In this document: one piece after another, positions 42,720 through 52,883 of the stretch
How the letters are laid out: every line of letters begins with the position of its first letter
How positions within the stretch are numbered: the stretch's first letter is position 1
NCBI GenBank assembly: GCA_900767715.1
Contig: CAAGAD010000009.1
Location: forward strand, 1-64,000
DNA: 64,000 bases
Origin: Clostridia bacterium
GTDB lineage: Bacteria; Bacillota; Clostridia; Christensenellales; UBA1242
Reading direction: 5' to 3'
Position numbers and translations under genes: made by a program
Notes under the pieces: generated by a model
Database searches by the model: none
Seen by the model: only the letters and a program-made list of their open reading frames with translations
Told to the model about the DNA's origin: nothing

Positions 42720-43499
42720 ATGAGAGTGGTAAGTTTGGCAAGCAGTAGTAAAGGCAACTGCACATACATCGAAACACCTAGTAGCAAGATACTTATCGAC
42801 ATCGGCATTCGTCTGCCCGCCTTGGAGTTGGCGCTGGGCAAATTGGGCGTTGACCCAAGCGAAATTGACGCGGTCGTTGTTTCGCACGAGCACGATGACC
42901 ACATCAAAGGCGTTCCAAGTTTCGTGAAGAAATATAAACTGCCTATCTACGCCTATGCCAAGACTGTTGAGTTCTTGAACGCCAAACTCAAACTTGACGA
43001 GCAATTCATTCGCACCTTTACGCAAGACTTTGAGATTGGAGATATGCACATTTTGCCGGTGGAAGTGCCACACGACAGTCATAGTTGTTATGGCTTCGTT
43101 GTGAATTGTGACAAATCCACCATGGCAATCGTGACCGATTGCGGTGCAATGAATGAAAGAATTATTCAAGCGCTGTCAGGCGTTCCGCTTGTCTACCTTG
43201 AAAGCAACTATGATGAAGAATTGCTTATGCAGTGCAAATATCCTTATTCAATCAAAATGCGTATCAAGTCGAACCACGGGCATTTATCGAATATCGACTG
43301 CGCCAAGACGATTGAAAGGCTGGTAATGACGGGCACGCGCCAAATAGTGCTCTCGCATATCAGTGAGAACTCGAATAGCCCGCTGATTGCCTATTCCACA
43401 AGCAAAAGTTACCTTATGTCGCGTGGCATTGTTGAAGGCGTGCACGTGAAAATTGACGTGGCAAAAACTGTTGGGCCTAGCACGGTGTTTAAATTATAA
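42720..43499 (+). CDS. walJ: MBL-fold exonuclease WalJ/YycJ
   Basis: A 259-residue metallo-beta-lactamase-fold protein of the YycJ/WalJ family, linked in Firmicutes to DNA mismatch repair and replication-stress responses. The metal motif HEHDDH is at 56-61, with VPHDSHSCYGF and DCGAMNE further on, and LSHISENSNS near the end. ATG 42720 begins the conserved MRVVSLASSSKGN start. The frame extends upstream over mscL, but that part is not coding. There is no ribosome site. It overlaps addB by one base. Confidence 0.93.
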   Translation: MRVVSLASSSKGNCTYIETPSSKILIDIGIRLPALELALGKLGVDPSEIDAVVVSHEHDDHIKGVPSFVKKYKLPIYAYAKTVEFLNAKLKLDEQFIRTFTQDFEIGDMHILPVEVPHDSHSCYGFVVNCDKSTMAIVTDCGAMNERIIQALSGVPLVYLESNYDEELLMQCKYPYSIKMRIKSNHGHLSNIDCAKTIERLVMTGTRQIVLSHISENSNSPLIAYSTSKSYLMSRGIVEGVHVKIDVAKTVGPSTVFKL

Positions 43500-46400
43500 T
43501 GAAATATAAGATTGTAAATATTAAATCAATAGACAGAGTTATTCCGGCATTGGTGCAAGAAATAAGATTGCACGATTTTTCCAGTGAAAAAATCACGATT
43601 GTTGTGCCGGACAAGTTTTCGTTCAGTTGCGAAATGCAAATTATGTCTGCGTTGGGGCTGAACGCCAGTTTCAACATCAATGTTGTCACTCTAAATCGTC
43701 TATGTTTGAGCCTTATGGACGAAAACACCAAAAAGCACGTCTTGGGTATGGACGCGTCCAGCCTTTTGACCTACCAAGCGTTCAAAGATTGTGAAGATAG
43801 GTTGGAGTTTTTCAAGTCGGGTGCGCGCGACATCGAGTTCGCCAGCCATATTTATAAAACAATTGGGCAGTTTAAGTCCAGCCGTATTGACGCGGACGAA
43901 CTTTTGAATTATTCCAGTCCAAACCATTTCTTGCAAACCAAGATTCGTGAACTGGGTGAGATTTACTCACATTATTCAAAGCGCGCGAGCGGATTTTTGG
44001 ATTCGAGTGACATCATCACTTTTGCCAATATGAATATCGGCGGTCTGCCCGACGTTGAAAACACACATTTCATTTTTGCCGGATTTGACGATATGACGGC
44101 GCTGGGCTATCTGTTCGTGGAGAACACTGTTAGATACTCGAAGAGCGTGTGTTGTCTGTGCTATGACACGAAAGAGAAGAACGCCTATATTTACAACCGC
44201 CAGATGAAAACTAGATTAAAAAACATTGCCGAAGTTTTGCAGATTGGCCTGGAAGAAATCGACTATCAAATGAACAATGATTTGAGCGAAATGTTGAGCA
44301 AAATTCTGTTCAATGTCAGCGCAAAAAAAACGTGCTTGCCAGTGGGTGTTGGCGTGTCAACATTTGTGGCAAAAAGTGTCAACGAAGAGTTGGAATTTGT
44401 TTGCAGAGCCATTCGCAAATTGAACATCGAAGGCGTGAAAAATGACCAGATTGGAATAGCCATTTTTGACCTCAATAGTTACCGCAACCATTTACTCTGT
44501 TTTGCCGATAGATTTGAACTAAAAACTTATATAGATTGTTCGACCAATTTGTGCGATTGTGAGTTGTATAAATTCGTAGTTGCCCTAGCGCAATTCGTTA
44601 TCAAAAATGACTACAAAAATTTGATAGAAATTATATCAAATAAATATTTTAATATTGACGAATTTGAAAAAGAAATAATAATTAAATTTATTAAAATAAA
44701 TGAATATTATCTGGACGTAAATAAAAATAATTTTTCTTTAGATGAAAAAATAAATAATATTTTAATAAAAATATCTAAAAAATTACAAATTTTATTGCAA
44801 AATAACGATATTATCAGTAATATTCGAGAATTTTTATTAAATTGTGAAATAGAAAATACGCAAAATAAATTAAAAGAATATTATTTAAAAAATGGTAATT
44901 TATATCAATTAAAAATTACTGACCAAATAATAAATAAAATCGAAAAAGTATTTGACGATTTAATTAAGTTTTGTGACATAAAAACAGTGCAAGAATTTTT
45001 GGACTGTTTCAAGGTGTGTTCGGCGGGTGTGGAGATTATGCCTTTGCCTATCTCTTTGGACACAATTTTAGTTACGGACGCGGACGCGAGTTTTACCAAA
45101 AAAGATTATATGTTTGTTCTCAACTGCAACCAGTCAACAGCACCGCATTACAACCTCGACAATGGTGTCGTGACGGACGACGAAATTTTGAAACTAAACA
45201 TGTCGCACGATTTGTCGCCAAGCATTAGTCACATCAACCTTTTGGCGCGTTTCAAAATGTTCAATTTGGCACACCTATTTAACAATCGTTTGGTGATAAC
45301 CAACCACGAGTCAAAACTGGATTTGATTAGTCCGCTCAGCAAAGAATTTGTGGATAAATTTGATTGCATAATAGGTGGGGAAAAGAAGCCGTGTTTACTA
45401 TTTAATTTTGCCGACATTGAAAGGCGTGCGATAGGTGGTGAGTTTGAGACCATTGCGCCAAATACCGAGTTGGACGCGTCCATATTCTTGACCAATTATT
45501 CAAACAAGCAAAAATACCCAGCACTATACAATAAAGTGCAATCAATAATCGGCAAGGAAGATATCTGTAATTTCGCCGTAGAGCCAAACGAAGCAGTGTT
45601 CAAAAACAACACGATTTCGGCATCGCAACTGGAAACATATTTCCGTTGTCCGTTCCAGCATTACGCCAGATATATGTTGCGTTTAAAAGATGAAGAAAAG
45701 GTTGATTTGCAGGCGTTCGACGTCGGCAATATTCTGCACCAAGTGGCTGAATATCGATTCAAATATAAAATGCTGAACGACAAGCAAGTGGTTGACAAGG
45801 CATTTGACGACTACTTTTTGGACGAGAAACACAATCAACTTTTGAATGCGAGAAACCGTCCACTTTTGGCAGAACTAAAGAATGAAGCACTAAGATTTTT
45901 GAAAAAGTGTGCATTTATAGATAAAAACAGCGAGTTTGAAACAAGATTCGTCGAATGTAAACAATCTAACGCAAAAATTAATTTCACAGCGAACGGCAAA
46001 AGCATAGATTTGTTTGGCAAAATCGACCGCATTGACACCTATGGCGACACCTTCCGCATTATAGACTACAAGACAGGCAAGCGCATTTTGTCTCACTATA
46101 AAGATTTGTATTACGGACAAAAAGTCCAGTTGTTTTTGTACGCCAAACTGGCAGGCATTTATCTTTGCGAGAAGATGAAACGAAACTATGAATGTGCGGG
46201 GCTATTCTATATGCCAGTGCGTAGTGAGTTTTCGGGGGATAAGAAAGCATTGCTCGAAGGACTTTATGATATGCGCTCGTCAAATATTTTGGCAATGGAC
46301 ACGCGTATTGTTGACAATGAATACAAGAGTCAAATCATTCCTATAAGCATTGCATCAGCGAAATCGCGCGACACGGGTGAAATCGTCGTAAACGGCAACG

Positions 46401-46630
46401 ATTCGCACGCGCTAACTACCACAAAACTGAACGGGCTAATAGATTACTCAGTTAGGGTGAGTCAAAAGGCGGTTGAGCAGATTGCAGACGGCTACATCAC
46501 GCCATCTCCTATGGAAAAAGCGTGTGAGAGTTGTCCATACATTGCACTATGTCGCGTGAATGGGCGCGGAATCTTGCCAAGGCAGATGACGCAAGGCGTC
46601 AATTCAAAAACTAATTTGGAGGTGGACTAA
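43499..46630 (+). CDS. addB: AddB subunit of the AddAB helicase-nuclease
   Basis: AddB pairs with AddA to resect double-strand breaks for recombination. The 1043-residue protein keeps the iron-sulfur cysteines: FRCPF with C717, then C1009, C1012 and C1018 in CESCPYIALC. The nuclease motif includes GKIDRIDTYGDTFRIIDYKTGK, key part IIDYKTG. The N-terminus lacks the GxGSGKT loop that some AddB proteins carry. A segment at about 44600-45000 is extremely AT-rich, unlike the rest of the gene. It is coupled to addA (TAATG). Confidence 0.93.
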   Translation: MKYKIVNIKSIDRVIPALVQEIRLHDFSSEKITIVVPDKFSFSCEMQIMSALGLNASFNINVVTLNRLCLSLMDENTKKHVLGMDASSLLTYQAFKDCEDRLEFFKSGARDIEFASHIYKTIGQFKSSRIDADELLNYSSPNHFLQTKIRELGEIYSHYSKRASGFLDSSDIITFANMNIGGLPDVENTHFIFAGFDDMTALGYLFVENTVRYSKSVCCLCYDTKEKNAYIYNRQMKTRLKNIAEVLQIGLEEIDYQMNNDLSEMLSKILFNVSAKKTCLPVGVGVSTFVAKSVNEELEFVCRAIRKLNIEGVKNDQIGIAIFDLNSYRNHLLCFADRFELKTYIDCSTNLCDCELYKFVVALAQFVIKNDYKNLIEIISNKYFNIDEFEKEIIIKFIKINEYYLDVNKNNFSLDEKINNILIKISKKLQILLQNNDIISNIREFLLNCEIENTQNKLKEYYLKNGNLYQLKITDQIINKIEKVFDDLIKFCDIKTVQEFLDCFKVCSAGVEIMPLPISLDTILVTDADASFTKKDYMFVLNCNQSTAPHYNLDNGVVTDDEILKLNMSHDLSPSISHINLLARFKMFNLAHLFNNRLVITNHESKLDLISPLSKEFVDKFDCIIGGEKKPCLLFNFADIERRAIGGEFETIAPNTELDASIFLTNYSNKQKYPALYNKVQSIIGKEDICNFAVEPNEAVFKNNTISASQLETYFRCPFQHYARYMLRLKDEEKVDLQAFDVGNILHQVAEYRFKYKMLNDKQVVDKAFDDYFLDEKHNQLLNARNRPLLAELKNEALRFLKKCAFIDKNSEFETRFVECKQSNAKINFTANGKSIDLFGKIDRIDTYGDTFRIIDYKTGKRILSHYKDLYYGQKVQLFLYAKLAGIYLCEKMKRNYECAGLFYMPVRSEFSGDKKALLEGLYDMRSSNILAMDTRIVDNEYKSQIIPISIASAKSRDTGEIVVNGNDSHALTTTKLNGLIDYSVRVSQKAVEQIADGYITPSPMEKACESCPYIALCRVNGRGILPRQMTQGVNSKTNLEVD

Positions 46631-49600
46631 TGGCTGAAATTAAATACCACGAGAATCAGCAAAAGATTTTGTCGCCCAAATCGGTGAATGAGTTGGTAAG
46701 CGCGTCAGCGGGCAGTGGCAAAACCACAATAATGGTGCAAAAAATCACAGATATGCTCACTAGCGGGCAAGTCGCACCGAGCGAAATTATGGTGGTAACC
46801 TATACCATTGCGGCAGCGGACGAAATGAAATCTCGACTTAACGCGAATGTGGACAACTATGCGCGTCAGCACCCCGAAGAAGCGGACAAAATGACGGCAG
46901 TTAAGGACGGGTTGATTAGCGCCAGCATTGGCACAATTCACGCAATCTGCCTGCGCACAATTAAGAAATATTTTTACGCGCTGGGTGTGAATGCTAACGT
47001 GAGCGTTATTGAAGGTGCGCGTGACCGCTATTTTAGAAACCAAGCGCTTGCACAAACGGCACAAGAGTTTGACGCTGTCGCCCTGCAACGCCTTTTGCAA
47101 ATTTTCGGCAACAACAAGCGAGATATGAGCGTCTTGTTTGAGAGCGTTGAGAGCGTGCACGATTTCGTTGCGAGCCTTGATGACCGCGATGAGTTTTTGA
47201 ATAAAAGCGAGAAGTTTTATGCGGACGAAAACCTTGCCAAAAATGAACTATTGAACATAGCCAAAAACACGGCGAATAAATACATCGAAAACCTAACAAA
47301 ACTTGACCTTGATTCGCACGAAAAATTGGACGCAATTCGTAATCAAATTGTTACCATTTTGCAGTCGATTAATTCGGTCAGTGAATGGGATATTTTAGTG
47401 CTACATTTACAAGCCCTTGCCGATATCAATTTTAAGGGTGTTCGTAGCGCAAAAGAAATTCCAGATTATGCGGAATTGCAAAATATCTTATCTAATATAA
47501 AAAATAATTTAGTCAAAAATTTCGTGGAAATTAAATTATTAAATGATGAAGAAAAAAATAATATTGTTGAAATAATTTCATATTTTACAGATTTTGTGCG
47601 TAAATTTAGTGAAAATTTTGAAAAAAACAAGCAAAAATTCAATGTTTTAGATTTTAATGACCTCGAATTAAAAATGTTGCAATTATTAAAAAATAACGAA
47701 ATTGCGAACGAATTAAGACAAAATTATAAATATATTTTTGTAGATGAATTTCAAGACGTAAATAGCGTTCAAGGTAAAATTGTTGAACTCATTTCCAACG
47801 GCAAAAATCTGTTTTTGGTGGGCGATGTAAAGCAGTCGATTTATGGATTTAGATTTGCCAATCCAGAGCAGTTTGTCGGGCTGTTTAACGACTATCAAAA
47901 CAATGCCGATTTGGGTGTGGCGGAACAGATGAATGTGAACTATCGAACCAACCCAAAAATTCTCAATTTCGTCAATCAAATTTTCAACAAAATTATGACG
48001 AAAGAAAACAGCGGAATTGCGTACAAGGATAACAGCGAATTTGAGCCAATGCGCGACGACATTGTTAGCCCAACGAGTGTGGAAATTGACGTCATCGTCA
48101 ATGAAAAGCAAAAGCGCGAATATGCACAAAGTCTGCCCGTCTATTCGGTGCGTGATGACACTGACCGCGACAACCGTTTGACCGATTCAATCAAAATGGC
48201 GAAGTTCGTGGCAAATAAAATTAGTTCGCTAATCAACACAGAAATCTACGATACCAAAGCGAAGAAAATGCGCAAGGTGGAATATAAAGACATCAGCATT
48301 TTGTCACGCAAACTTGAATCGCAAAAGGTGCGCGACCTAATCGAAGAACTCAAATCTAACCAACTGCCAGTGACTGTCGAGCAAAATATTGACGTCGGGT
48401 CGAGCGAAAGCATACAAATTTTGCTTTCGCTGGCGAAACTTATCAACTACTCCACAGCCGACAACGATTATGTGAGTGCAATGTTGTCATTCGGTGGATT
48501 TAATTTCCAACAACTCAACATCATTGCGGGCGAGAAAGGCGAAACCTTTGTGGATAAAATGCGCGCGTACTCGCATAACGATGAACTGACAGGTAAGATT
48601 GCCGAGTTTATAGAAAAAATTTCAAATTTGAGATACGACCTTATCAATAAATCAATAAAATGCATATTCGAGAGTTTGCTCTACAAATACGGCTTGTACA
48701 ACTATATCGCCAACTGCGAAAACGGTATGGAAGAAATTACGGTGGTGCAAGACTTTTTGTCGTCAATCAGCGAAGATGAGAATGAAAAATCCTTGGCTGA
48801 CTACCTTCTCACACTTGACCAAGACGCCAACAAAAAGCACAAATCCACAATTTCCACCAGTGCAAACAGCATAACAATTCAAACAATCCACAAAAGCAAA
48901 GGTTTGGAATACCCAATCGTATTCGTCATTGATTGCGGTGCACCATATTCAAAGACTAGCACGACCAGTAAAATCATTTGCAACGCACAATACGGCTTGG
49001 GAATAGATTATTACGACACAGACGAGCGCGCAGTGACACCAACGCTCGAAAGGTGCTTGTGTGAAATGGCAACGCTCGGCAAGGAAGCCAGTGAAGAACA
49101 GCGCTTGTTGTATGTGGCAATGACGCGTGCGCAAAACCAGTTGTATTTGGTGGCGCAGACGAGCGAAAAGGAATTGCAACCAAAGGCGCTTGCTGACTGC
49201 AATAGTTATTTCTCAAACATCGTGTATGGCTTGGGGCTAGATTTGAGCGCGCAAACAGATATGCCGGTTGCCAACGGATTAGTGCATTTTGTTTTGCCGG
49301 ACGAGATATGTTTTGACGAACAAGCCGAGACAGAAAAAGTCAAAGATGTGAATATTGATTCAATCGCCAAAAACATTGCATTCAAATACGCGGGCGTCAC
49401 CGAACAAATCAGCCTAAAAAATAGCATTACGCAGGTCACCAAGACGCTTGCCGAAGACGCCTATGTGCCAACAAAAATGTACACGCGCGAGAGCATTGGT
49501 GCGAGTGCGGAAGAACCAAATCTTGGCACGCTTTACCACAAGGCACTGCAACTGGGCTTGACGACGGACAAGGCTCAATCTTATGCGTCATTTGAGGTTT

Positions 49601-49980
49601 TTGCAAAGGAGAATGCCGACATTGAAGAAGATTTGCTTGACCGCACATTCGACGCATTAAATCCACTTTTTACCCCAGACTGCGAACTCAAAAAAGAAGC
49701 ACAATTTATGATGTGCGTGCCATACAACAGCCTTTACGCCACCAGCAACGCGACTGACAATGTCCTTGTGCAAGGTGTGGTCGATTTGATTATCGTGACG
49801 GCGAACGGCTTAATCGTGGTGGATTACAAACTTTCATCTGCCAGCGCAACCACTTTGAAGGCTAGATATAGCCCGCAATTACAGTTGTATGCCCGTGCGT
49901 GCGAGAGTGCATTCAAAAAGAAAGTAAAAGCAAAATACATTTACTCGATTAAATCTCAAAAATTGATTGAGATAGAATAA
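46630..49980 (+). CDS. addA: AddA subunit, UvrD-like helicase with nuclease domain
   Basis: The 1116-residue main motor of AddAB. Walker A is SASAGSGKTT (24-33), Walker B YIFVDEFQDVN near 368-378, and the motif LLYVAMTRAQNQLYLVA is near residue 826. The C-terminal nuclease has VVDLIIVTANGLIVVDYKLS, key part VVDYKLS near 1064. The helicase middle (47460-47745) is much more AT-rich than its flanks, as in addB. It starts on the addB stop and ends at a terminator. Confidence 0.96.
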   Translation: MAEIKYHENQQKILSPKSVNELVSASAGSGKTTIMVQKITDMLTSGQVAPSEIMVVTYTIAAADEMKSRLNANVDNYARQHPEEADKMTAVKDGLISASIGTIHAICLRTIKKYFYALGVNANVSVIEGARDRYFRNQALAQTAQEFDAVALQRLLQIFGNNKRDMSVLFESVESVHDFVASLDDRDEFLNKSEKFYADENLAKNELLNIAKNTANKYIENLTKLDLDSHEKLDAIRNQIVTILQSINSVSEWDILVLHLQALADINFKGVRSAKEIPDYAELQNILSNIKNNLVKNFVEIKLLNDEEKNNIVEIISYFTDFVRKFSENFEKNKQKFNVLDFNDLELKMLQLLKNNEIANELRQNYKYIFVDEFQDVNSVQGKIVELISNGKNLFLVGDVKQSIYGFRFANPEQFVGLFNDYQNNADLGVAEQMNVNYRTNPKILNFVNQIFNKIMTKENSGIAYKDNSEFEPMRDDIVSPTSVEIDVIVNEKQKREYAQSLPVYSVRDDTDRDNRLTDSIKMAKFVANKISSLINTEIYDTKAKKMRKVEYKDISILSRKLESQKVRDLIEELKSNQLPVTVEQNIDVGSSESIQILLSLAKLINYSTADNDYVSAMLSFGGFNFQQLNIIAGEKGETFVDKMRAYSHNDELTGKIAEFIEKISNLRYDLINKSIKCIFESLLYKYGLYNYIANCENGMEEITVVQDFLSSISEDENEKSLADYLLTLDQDANKKHKSTISTSANSITIQTIHKSKGLEYPIVFVIDCGAPYSKTSTTSKIICNAQYGLGIDYYDTDERAVTPTLERCLCEMATLGKEASEEQRLLYVAMTRAQNQLYLVAQTSEKELQPKALADCNSYFSNIVYGLGLDLSAQTDMPVANGLVHFVLPDEICFDEQAETEKVKDVNIDSIAKNIAFKYAGVTEQISLKNSITQVTKTLAEDAYVPTKMYTRESIGASAEEPNLGTLYHKALQLGLTTDKAQSYASFEVFAKENADIEEDLLDRTFDALNPLFTPDCELKKEAQFMMCVPYNSLYATSNATDNVLVQGVVDLIIVTANGLIVVDYKLSSASATTLKARYSPQLQLYARACESAFKKKVKAKYIYSIKSQKLIEIE

Positions 49981-49984
49981 AAAA

Positions 49985-50008
49985 AGAACTCGATTTGAGT
50001 TCTTTTTT
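49985..50008. terminator. Bidirectional terminator after addA
   Basis: AGAACTC/GAGTTCT with a five-base loop, an A-run before it and six T after it. Confidence 0.88.
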
Positions 50009-50029
50009 ATTTCATAATAATGACAAATT

Positions 50030-51082
50030 TTATTTCATAAAACTTGATTGCTTACGCATATGACGAATGAGTTGACGCTTTTCGTTGATACGCACTTTTT
50101 CTTCTTGTTGCAAGCGCTTCACTTCGGCGATTTCGTCTGGTGTCATATCAGGTTTGATTTGTGGAAAGTTGTCATTCTTTGCCACCAACATAATCTCATC
50201 AAGGCGCTTGCGCTCATCGAGATATGCTTGTTTAGCATTGTTTTTCTTTGCCTTTTCGCGTTTGACACGAGCGTTGTTTTCATTGCGCTCTTTCTCAATC
50301 TTTTCTTGTTTAACGCGCTCAAGACGTTCTTGTTGAATAAGGTTATCTTCCTTGATTGCTTCGAGTTCGGCTTTGCGTTTGGCTTTGAGTGATTGAATGG
50401 CGAATTTCTTTTCGCGAGCCTTTGCCTTTTCAGGCAATACAAGACGCTCGGACAGAAATAGTTTGTTCATTTTCTCTTGTTGGGTCAAATTTTTGCTACG
50501 GCACAACTTTTGATATTCGCTAATGGTTTCGAGTGTGCCTTGGTCAAAGTTTTCACTGTTTTCGTCCATATGATACATCTCACAGAAAGTGAGCACTTCG
50601 CGACGATTTTGCCTGCGTCGAAGAGCGGGCTCTAGCACGAGTGCCATACCACCACCCAAGACAACCATATATACTGCCTTGTGGACGCCGTTAATCAAAC
50701 CGATGTCGAATGGGCTTGCCATTTTGTTGACCAATAAATCGCTGTGATTGGCAGTGTCAAACGCGCTTTGCACGCCTGCCATAGAACTTTCACTCATGTG
50801 AGTGTATCGCTTCCATTTTCCGCTAATTCGAATAAAGCAGGTGTAATTGTCATCGTCAATCTTTTTGTAATAAGCGACCTGGTCTGGCGAGAAACCCGCT
50901 GGTGTAGAGTAGTCGACGGTAATGGCTTGACAAACGTACCAATAGAAGAACCATTCAGCAAACACTATGAAGGTAACCAATAGTGTAAAGATGATGACTC
51001 TTTGTATGATAGATTTTTTCAGTTGGACATCTGCGAGATGCAACTCTTGTAGTATATTCACGTGTTTGCTCCTTTCATTCAA
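50030..51082 (-). CDS. Hypothetical membrane protein with long charged coiled coil
   Basis: A 350-residue protein with two membrane segments (about 27-49 and 133-155), an external loop of about 80 residues between them, and a cytoplasmic C-terminus of about 190 residues dominated by Lys/Glu/Arg/Gln helix (KAKAREKKFAIQSLKAKRK). The coiled coil suggests a scaffold or partner-binding role. I do not recognise the family. It is transcribed divergently from mrnC with its own GGAGCAAA ribosome site. Confidence 0.7.
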   Translation of the reverse strand: MNERSKHVNILQELHLADVQLKKSIIQRVIIFTLLVTFIVFAEWFFYWYVCQAITVDYSTPAGFSPDQVAYYKKIDDDNYTCFIRISGKWKRYTHMSESSMAGVQSAFDTANHSDLLVNKMASPFDIGLINGVHKAVYMVVLGGGMALVLEPALRRRQNRREVLTFCEMYHMDENSENFDQGTLETISEYQKLCRSKNLTQQEKMNKLFLSERLVLPEKAKAREKKFAIQSLKAKRKAELEAIKEDNLIQQERLERVKQEKIEKERNENNARVKREKAKKNNAKQAYLDERKRLDEIMLVAKNDNFPQIKPDMTPDEIAEVKRLQQEEKVRINEKRQLIRHMRKQSSFMK

Positions 51083-51169
51083 GTTTATTTTCTCATAAAC
51101 GAAAATGTTTTGTCAAAAGAATATTACAATATTTTTTCATTTTCTTGATAATATTGCGAAAATATTGCC

Positions 51170-51197
51170 TTTACAATTTAGTATTAATGTGTTAAAC
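51170..51197 (+). promoter_or_regulatory. Putative promoter of mrnC-rlmB-sigH-dnaX
   Basis: TTTACA (51170-51175), a 16-base spacer and TTAAAC (51192-51197). The predicted RNA start is only a few bases before ATG 51207 and no ribosome site is seen. Confidence 0.45.
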
Positions 51198-51206
51198 TTA
51201 ATATAT

Positions 51207-51596
51207 ATGGAAAACTTGGACAAAGATTACTATCTCACATCAGCCAGCGTTTTGGCGTTTGTGGGCGATAGCGTGTATAGTGTAATTATTAGGTCAGCAC
51301 TTGCAGAAAAGCACGATTTTTTGGCGGGCAAACTCAACCGACTAGCCAACCTTTATGTGTGTGCCAAAGCACAGGCTCGTACATTGGACAAAATTACTCC
51401 TGCACTCACCGAGCGAGAGCACGACATTGTAATGCGCGCTAGGAACATCAGCCCAAACAATGTGCCGAAGAGTTGCACCATTGCCGAATACACAATGGCG
51501 ACCGCACTCGAAGCCTTGTTCGGCTATTTGTATTTGACCAAGCAATACGACAGAATGAATGAACTTATCACAATTGGAATAGGAGAGATAGAATGA
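51207..51596 (+). CDS. mrnC: Mini-ribonuclease III
   Basis: MrnC matures 23S rRNA in low-GC Firmicutes. The 129-residue protein has only the RNase III catalytic fold: LAFVGDSVYSVIIR with the key Asp, and TMATALEALFGYLYL with the key Glu. ATG 51207 begins the conserved domain; the frame extends upstream without support. The stop overlaps rlmB (ATGA). Gene order mrnC-rlmB-sigH matches Bacillus minus yacP. Confidence 0.94.
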   Translation: MENLDKDYYLTSASVLAFVGDSVYSVIIRSALAEKHDFLAGKLNRLANLYVCAKAQARTLDKITPALTEREHDIVMRARNISPNNVPKSCTIAEYTMATALEALFGYLYLTKQYDRMNELITIGIGEIE

Positions 51597-52291
51597 TTAT
51601 TAGCGGACGTAACGCCATCACCGAACTTTTGTGTGGGGGCAAAAAAGTGGAGAAAGTGTTATCTCTTCGACCACTTGACCGAGAACTCGTAGATTTGACC
51701 GCCGAGCGCAAAGTTCCCGTGGAAATCATTGACGACGACCAAATGCAACGTCTTACCAAGTCGAAAAAGGCGCAAGGAATGGTGGCTTTTGTGCCAGAGT
51801 TTAAATACAACTCGCTAGAAGAGTTACTCACGAACGAAGAACCATTCTTGGTGATACTGGACGGCATTCAAGACCCACATAATTTGGGCGCAATCATTAG
51901 AACATGTGAGTGCGCGGGTGTGGACGGCATCATCGTGCCAAAGAACCGCGCTTGTCCAGTGAACGAAACGGTTTATTCGACCAGTGCAGGTGCAATAGCC
52001 AATGTAAAGATTGCAATGGTCACCAACCTTAATGAAACTATTAGACAACTCAAAGACAAAAATATTTGGATTTACGCACTTGAAGCGGACGGTCAAGACA
52101 TCTATTCGACCGACCTAAAAGGCGGACTTGCCTTGGTGGTTGGCTCGGAAGGGTTTGGCGTGCACGAACTCACGCGCAAGACGTGCGACGGAGTGTTGAG
52201 CCTGCCTATGTATGGCAAAATCAACAGCCTAAACGCGTCCAACGCCAGCGCAATCGCGGTTTACGAAGCCGTGCGCCAAAGGAGAAAGTAA
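51593..52291 (+). CDS. rlmB: 23S rRNA 2'-O-methyltransferase, RlmB/TrmH family
   Basis: A 232-residue SpoU-type methyltransferase with a small N-terminal substrate-binding domain and a knotted SAM domain. Motifs are LDGIQDPHNLGAIIRTCE, VVGSEGFGV and LPMYGKINSLNASNASAIA, in short PMxGxxxSLNAS. It likely methylates G2251 of 23S rRNA. It overlaps mrnC (ATGA) and the sigma gene (TAATG). Confidence 0.94.
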   Translation: MIISGRNAITELLCGGKKVEKVLSLRPLDRELVDLTAERKVPVEIIDDDQMQRLTKSKKAQGMVAFVPEFKYNSLEELLTNEEPFLVILDGIQDPHNLGAIIRTCECAGVDGIIVPKNRACPVNETVYSTSAGAIANVKIAMVTNLNETIRQLKDKNIWIYALEADGQDIYSTDLKGGLALVVGSEGFGVHELTRKTCDGVLSLPMYGKINSLNASNASAIAVYEAVRQRRK

Positions 52292-52881
52292 TGACGACTT
52301 TAAATCGTGCCAAACAAGGCGATGAACTCGCTATCGAAGAGATAATCAATGAATTTCGCCCTATGCTCAAAGCGCTTTGTCGTCAATATTTCCTTACGGG
52401 AATGGATAGCGACGACCTTATGCAAGAAGCAATGCTCGGGCTGATTCAAGCGGTCAACCTTTATGATGATAAAAGAAATGACAATTTCAAGAGTTTCGCA
52501 CGCCTTTGTGCGCAGAGTAAACTTTTGTCCGCATACAAAAGGCAAAATAGACAGAAATGTCTGCTACTCAACTCGGCAATAGGCATTGACAGTGAAGGCG
52601 CGCTCATCAGTGGCGACGAAAGTGGGCTAATTGTGGCAGTGAGCGACCAAGATTTTGTGGCAGATATGATGAAGAAAGAATCAAATCACGCCCGCGCAGT
52701 TGTCATCAAATCGCTATTAGATAGTGACGATTACCAAATCTTGCAGAAATACTTGCAAGGCTACAAATATGACGAGATTGCAGGGTCTATGCACATCACG
52801 ACCAAAAAAGTGGATAACCGCTTGCAAGCAATCAAGCGAACTTTAACCAAGAATAAAGACAAAGTATTGAAAGGAGAATAG
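52291..52881 (+). CDS. sigH: Sigma-70 family factor, SigH-like
   Basis: A 196-residue sigma factor. Region 2 is seen as DSDDLMQEAMLGLIQAVNLYD and following FKSFARLCAQSKLLSAYK; region 4 is near the C-terminus (YKYDEIAGSMHITTKKVDNRLQAIKR, key part HITTKKVDNRLQ). In Bacillus the sporulation/competence factor SigH lies at the same place after mrnC-rlmB-yacP, which supports this name; yacP is missing here. With spoVG and comF nearby in the window it could drive stationary-phase genes. Start ATG 52291 follows GGAG. Confidence 0.82.
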   Translation: MTTLNRAKQGDELAIEEIINEFRPMLKALCRQYFLTGMDSDDLMQEAMLGLIQAVNLYDDKRNDNFKSFARLCAQSKLLSAYKRQNRQKCLLLNSAIGIDSEGALISGDESGLIVAVSDQDFVADMMKKESNHARAVVIKSLLDSDDYQILQKYLQGYKYDEIAGSMHITTKKVDNRLQAIKRTLTKNKDKVLKGE

Positions 52882-52883
52882 AT

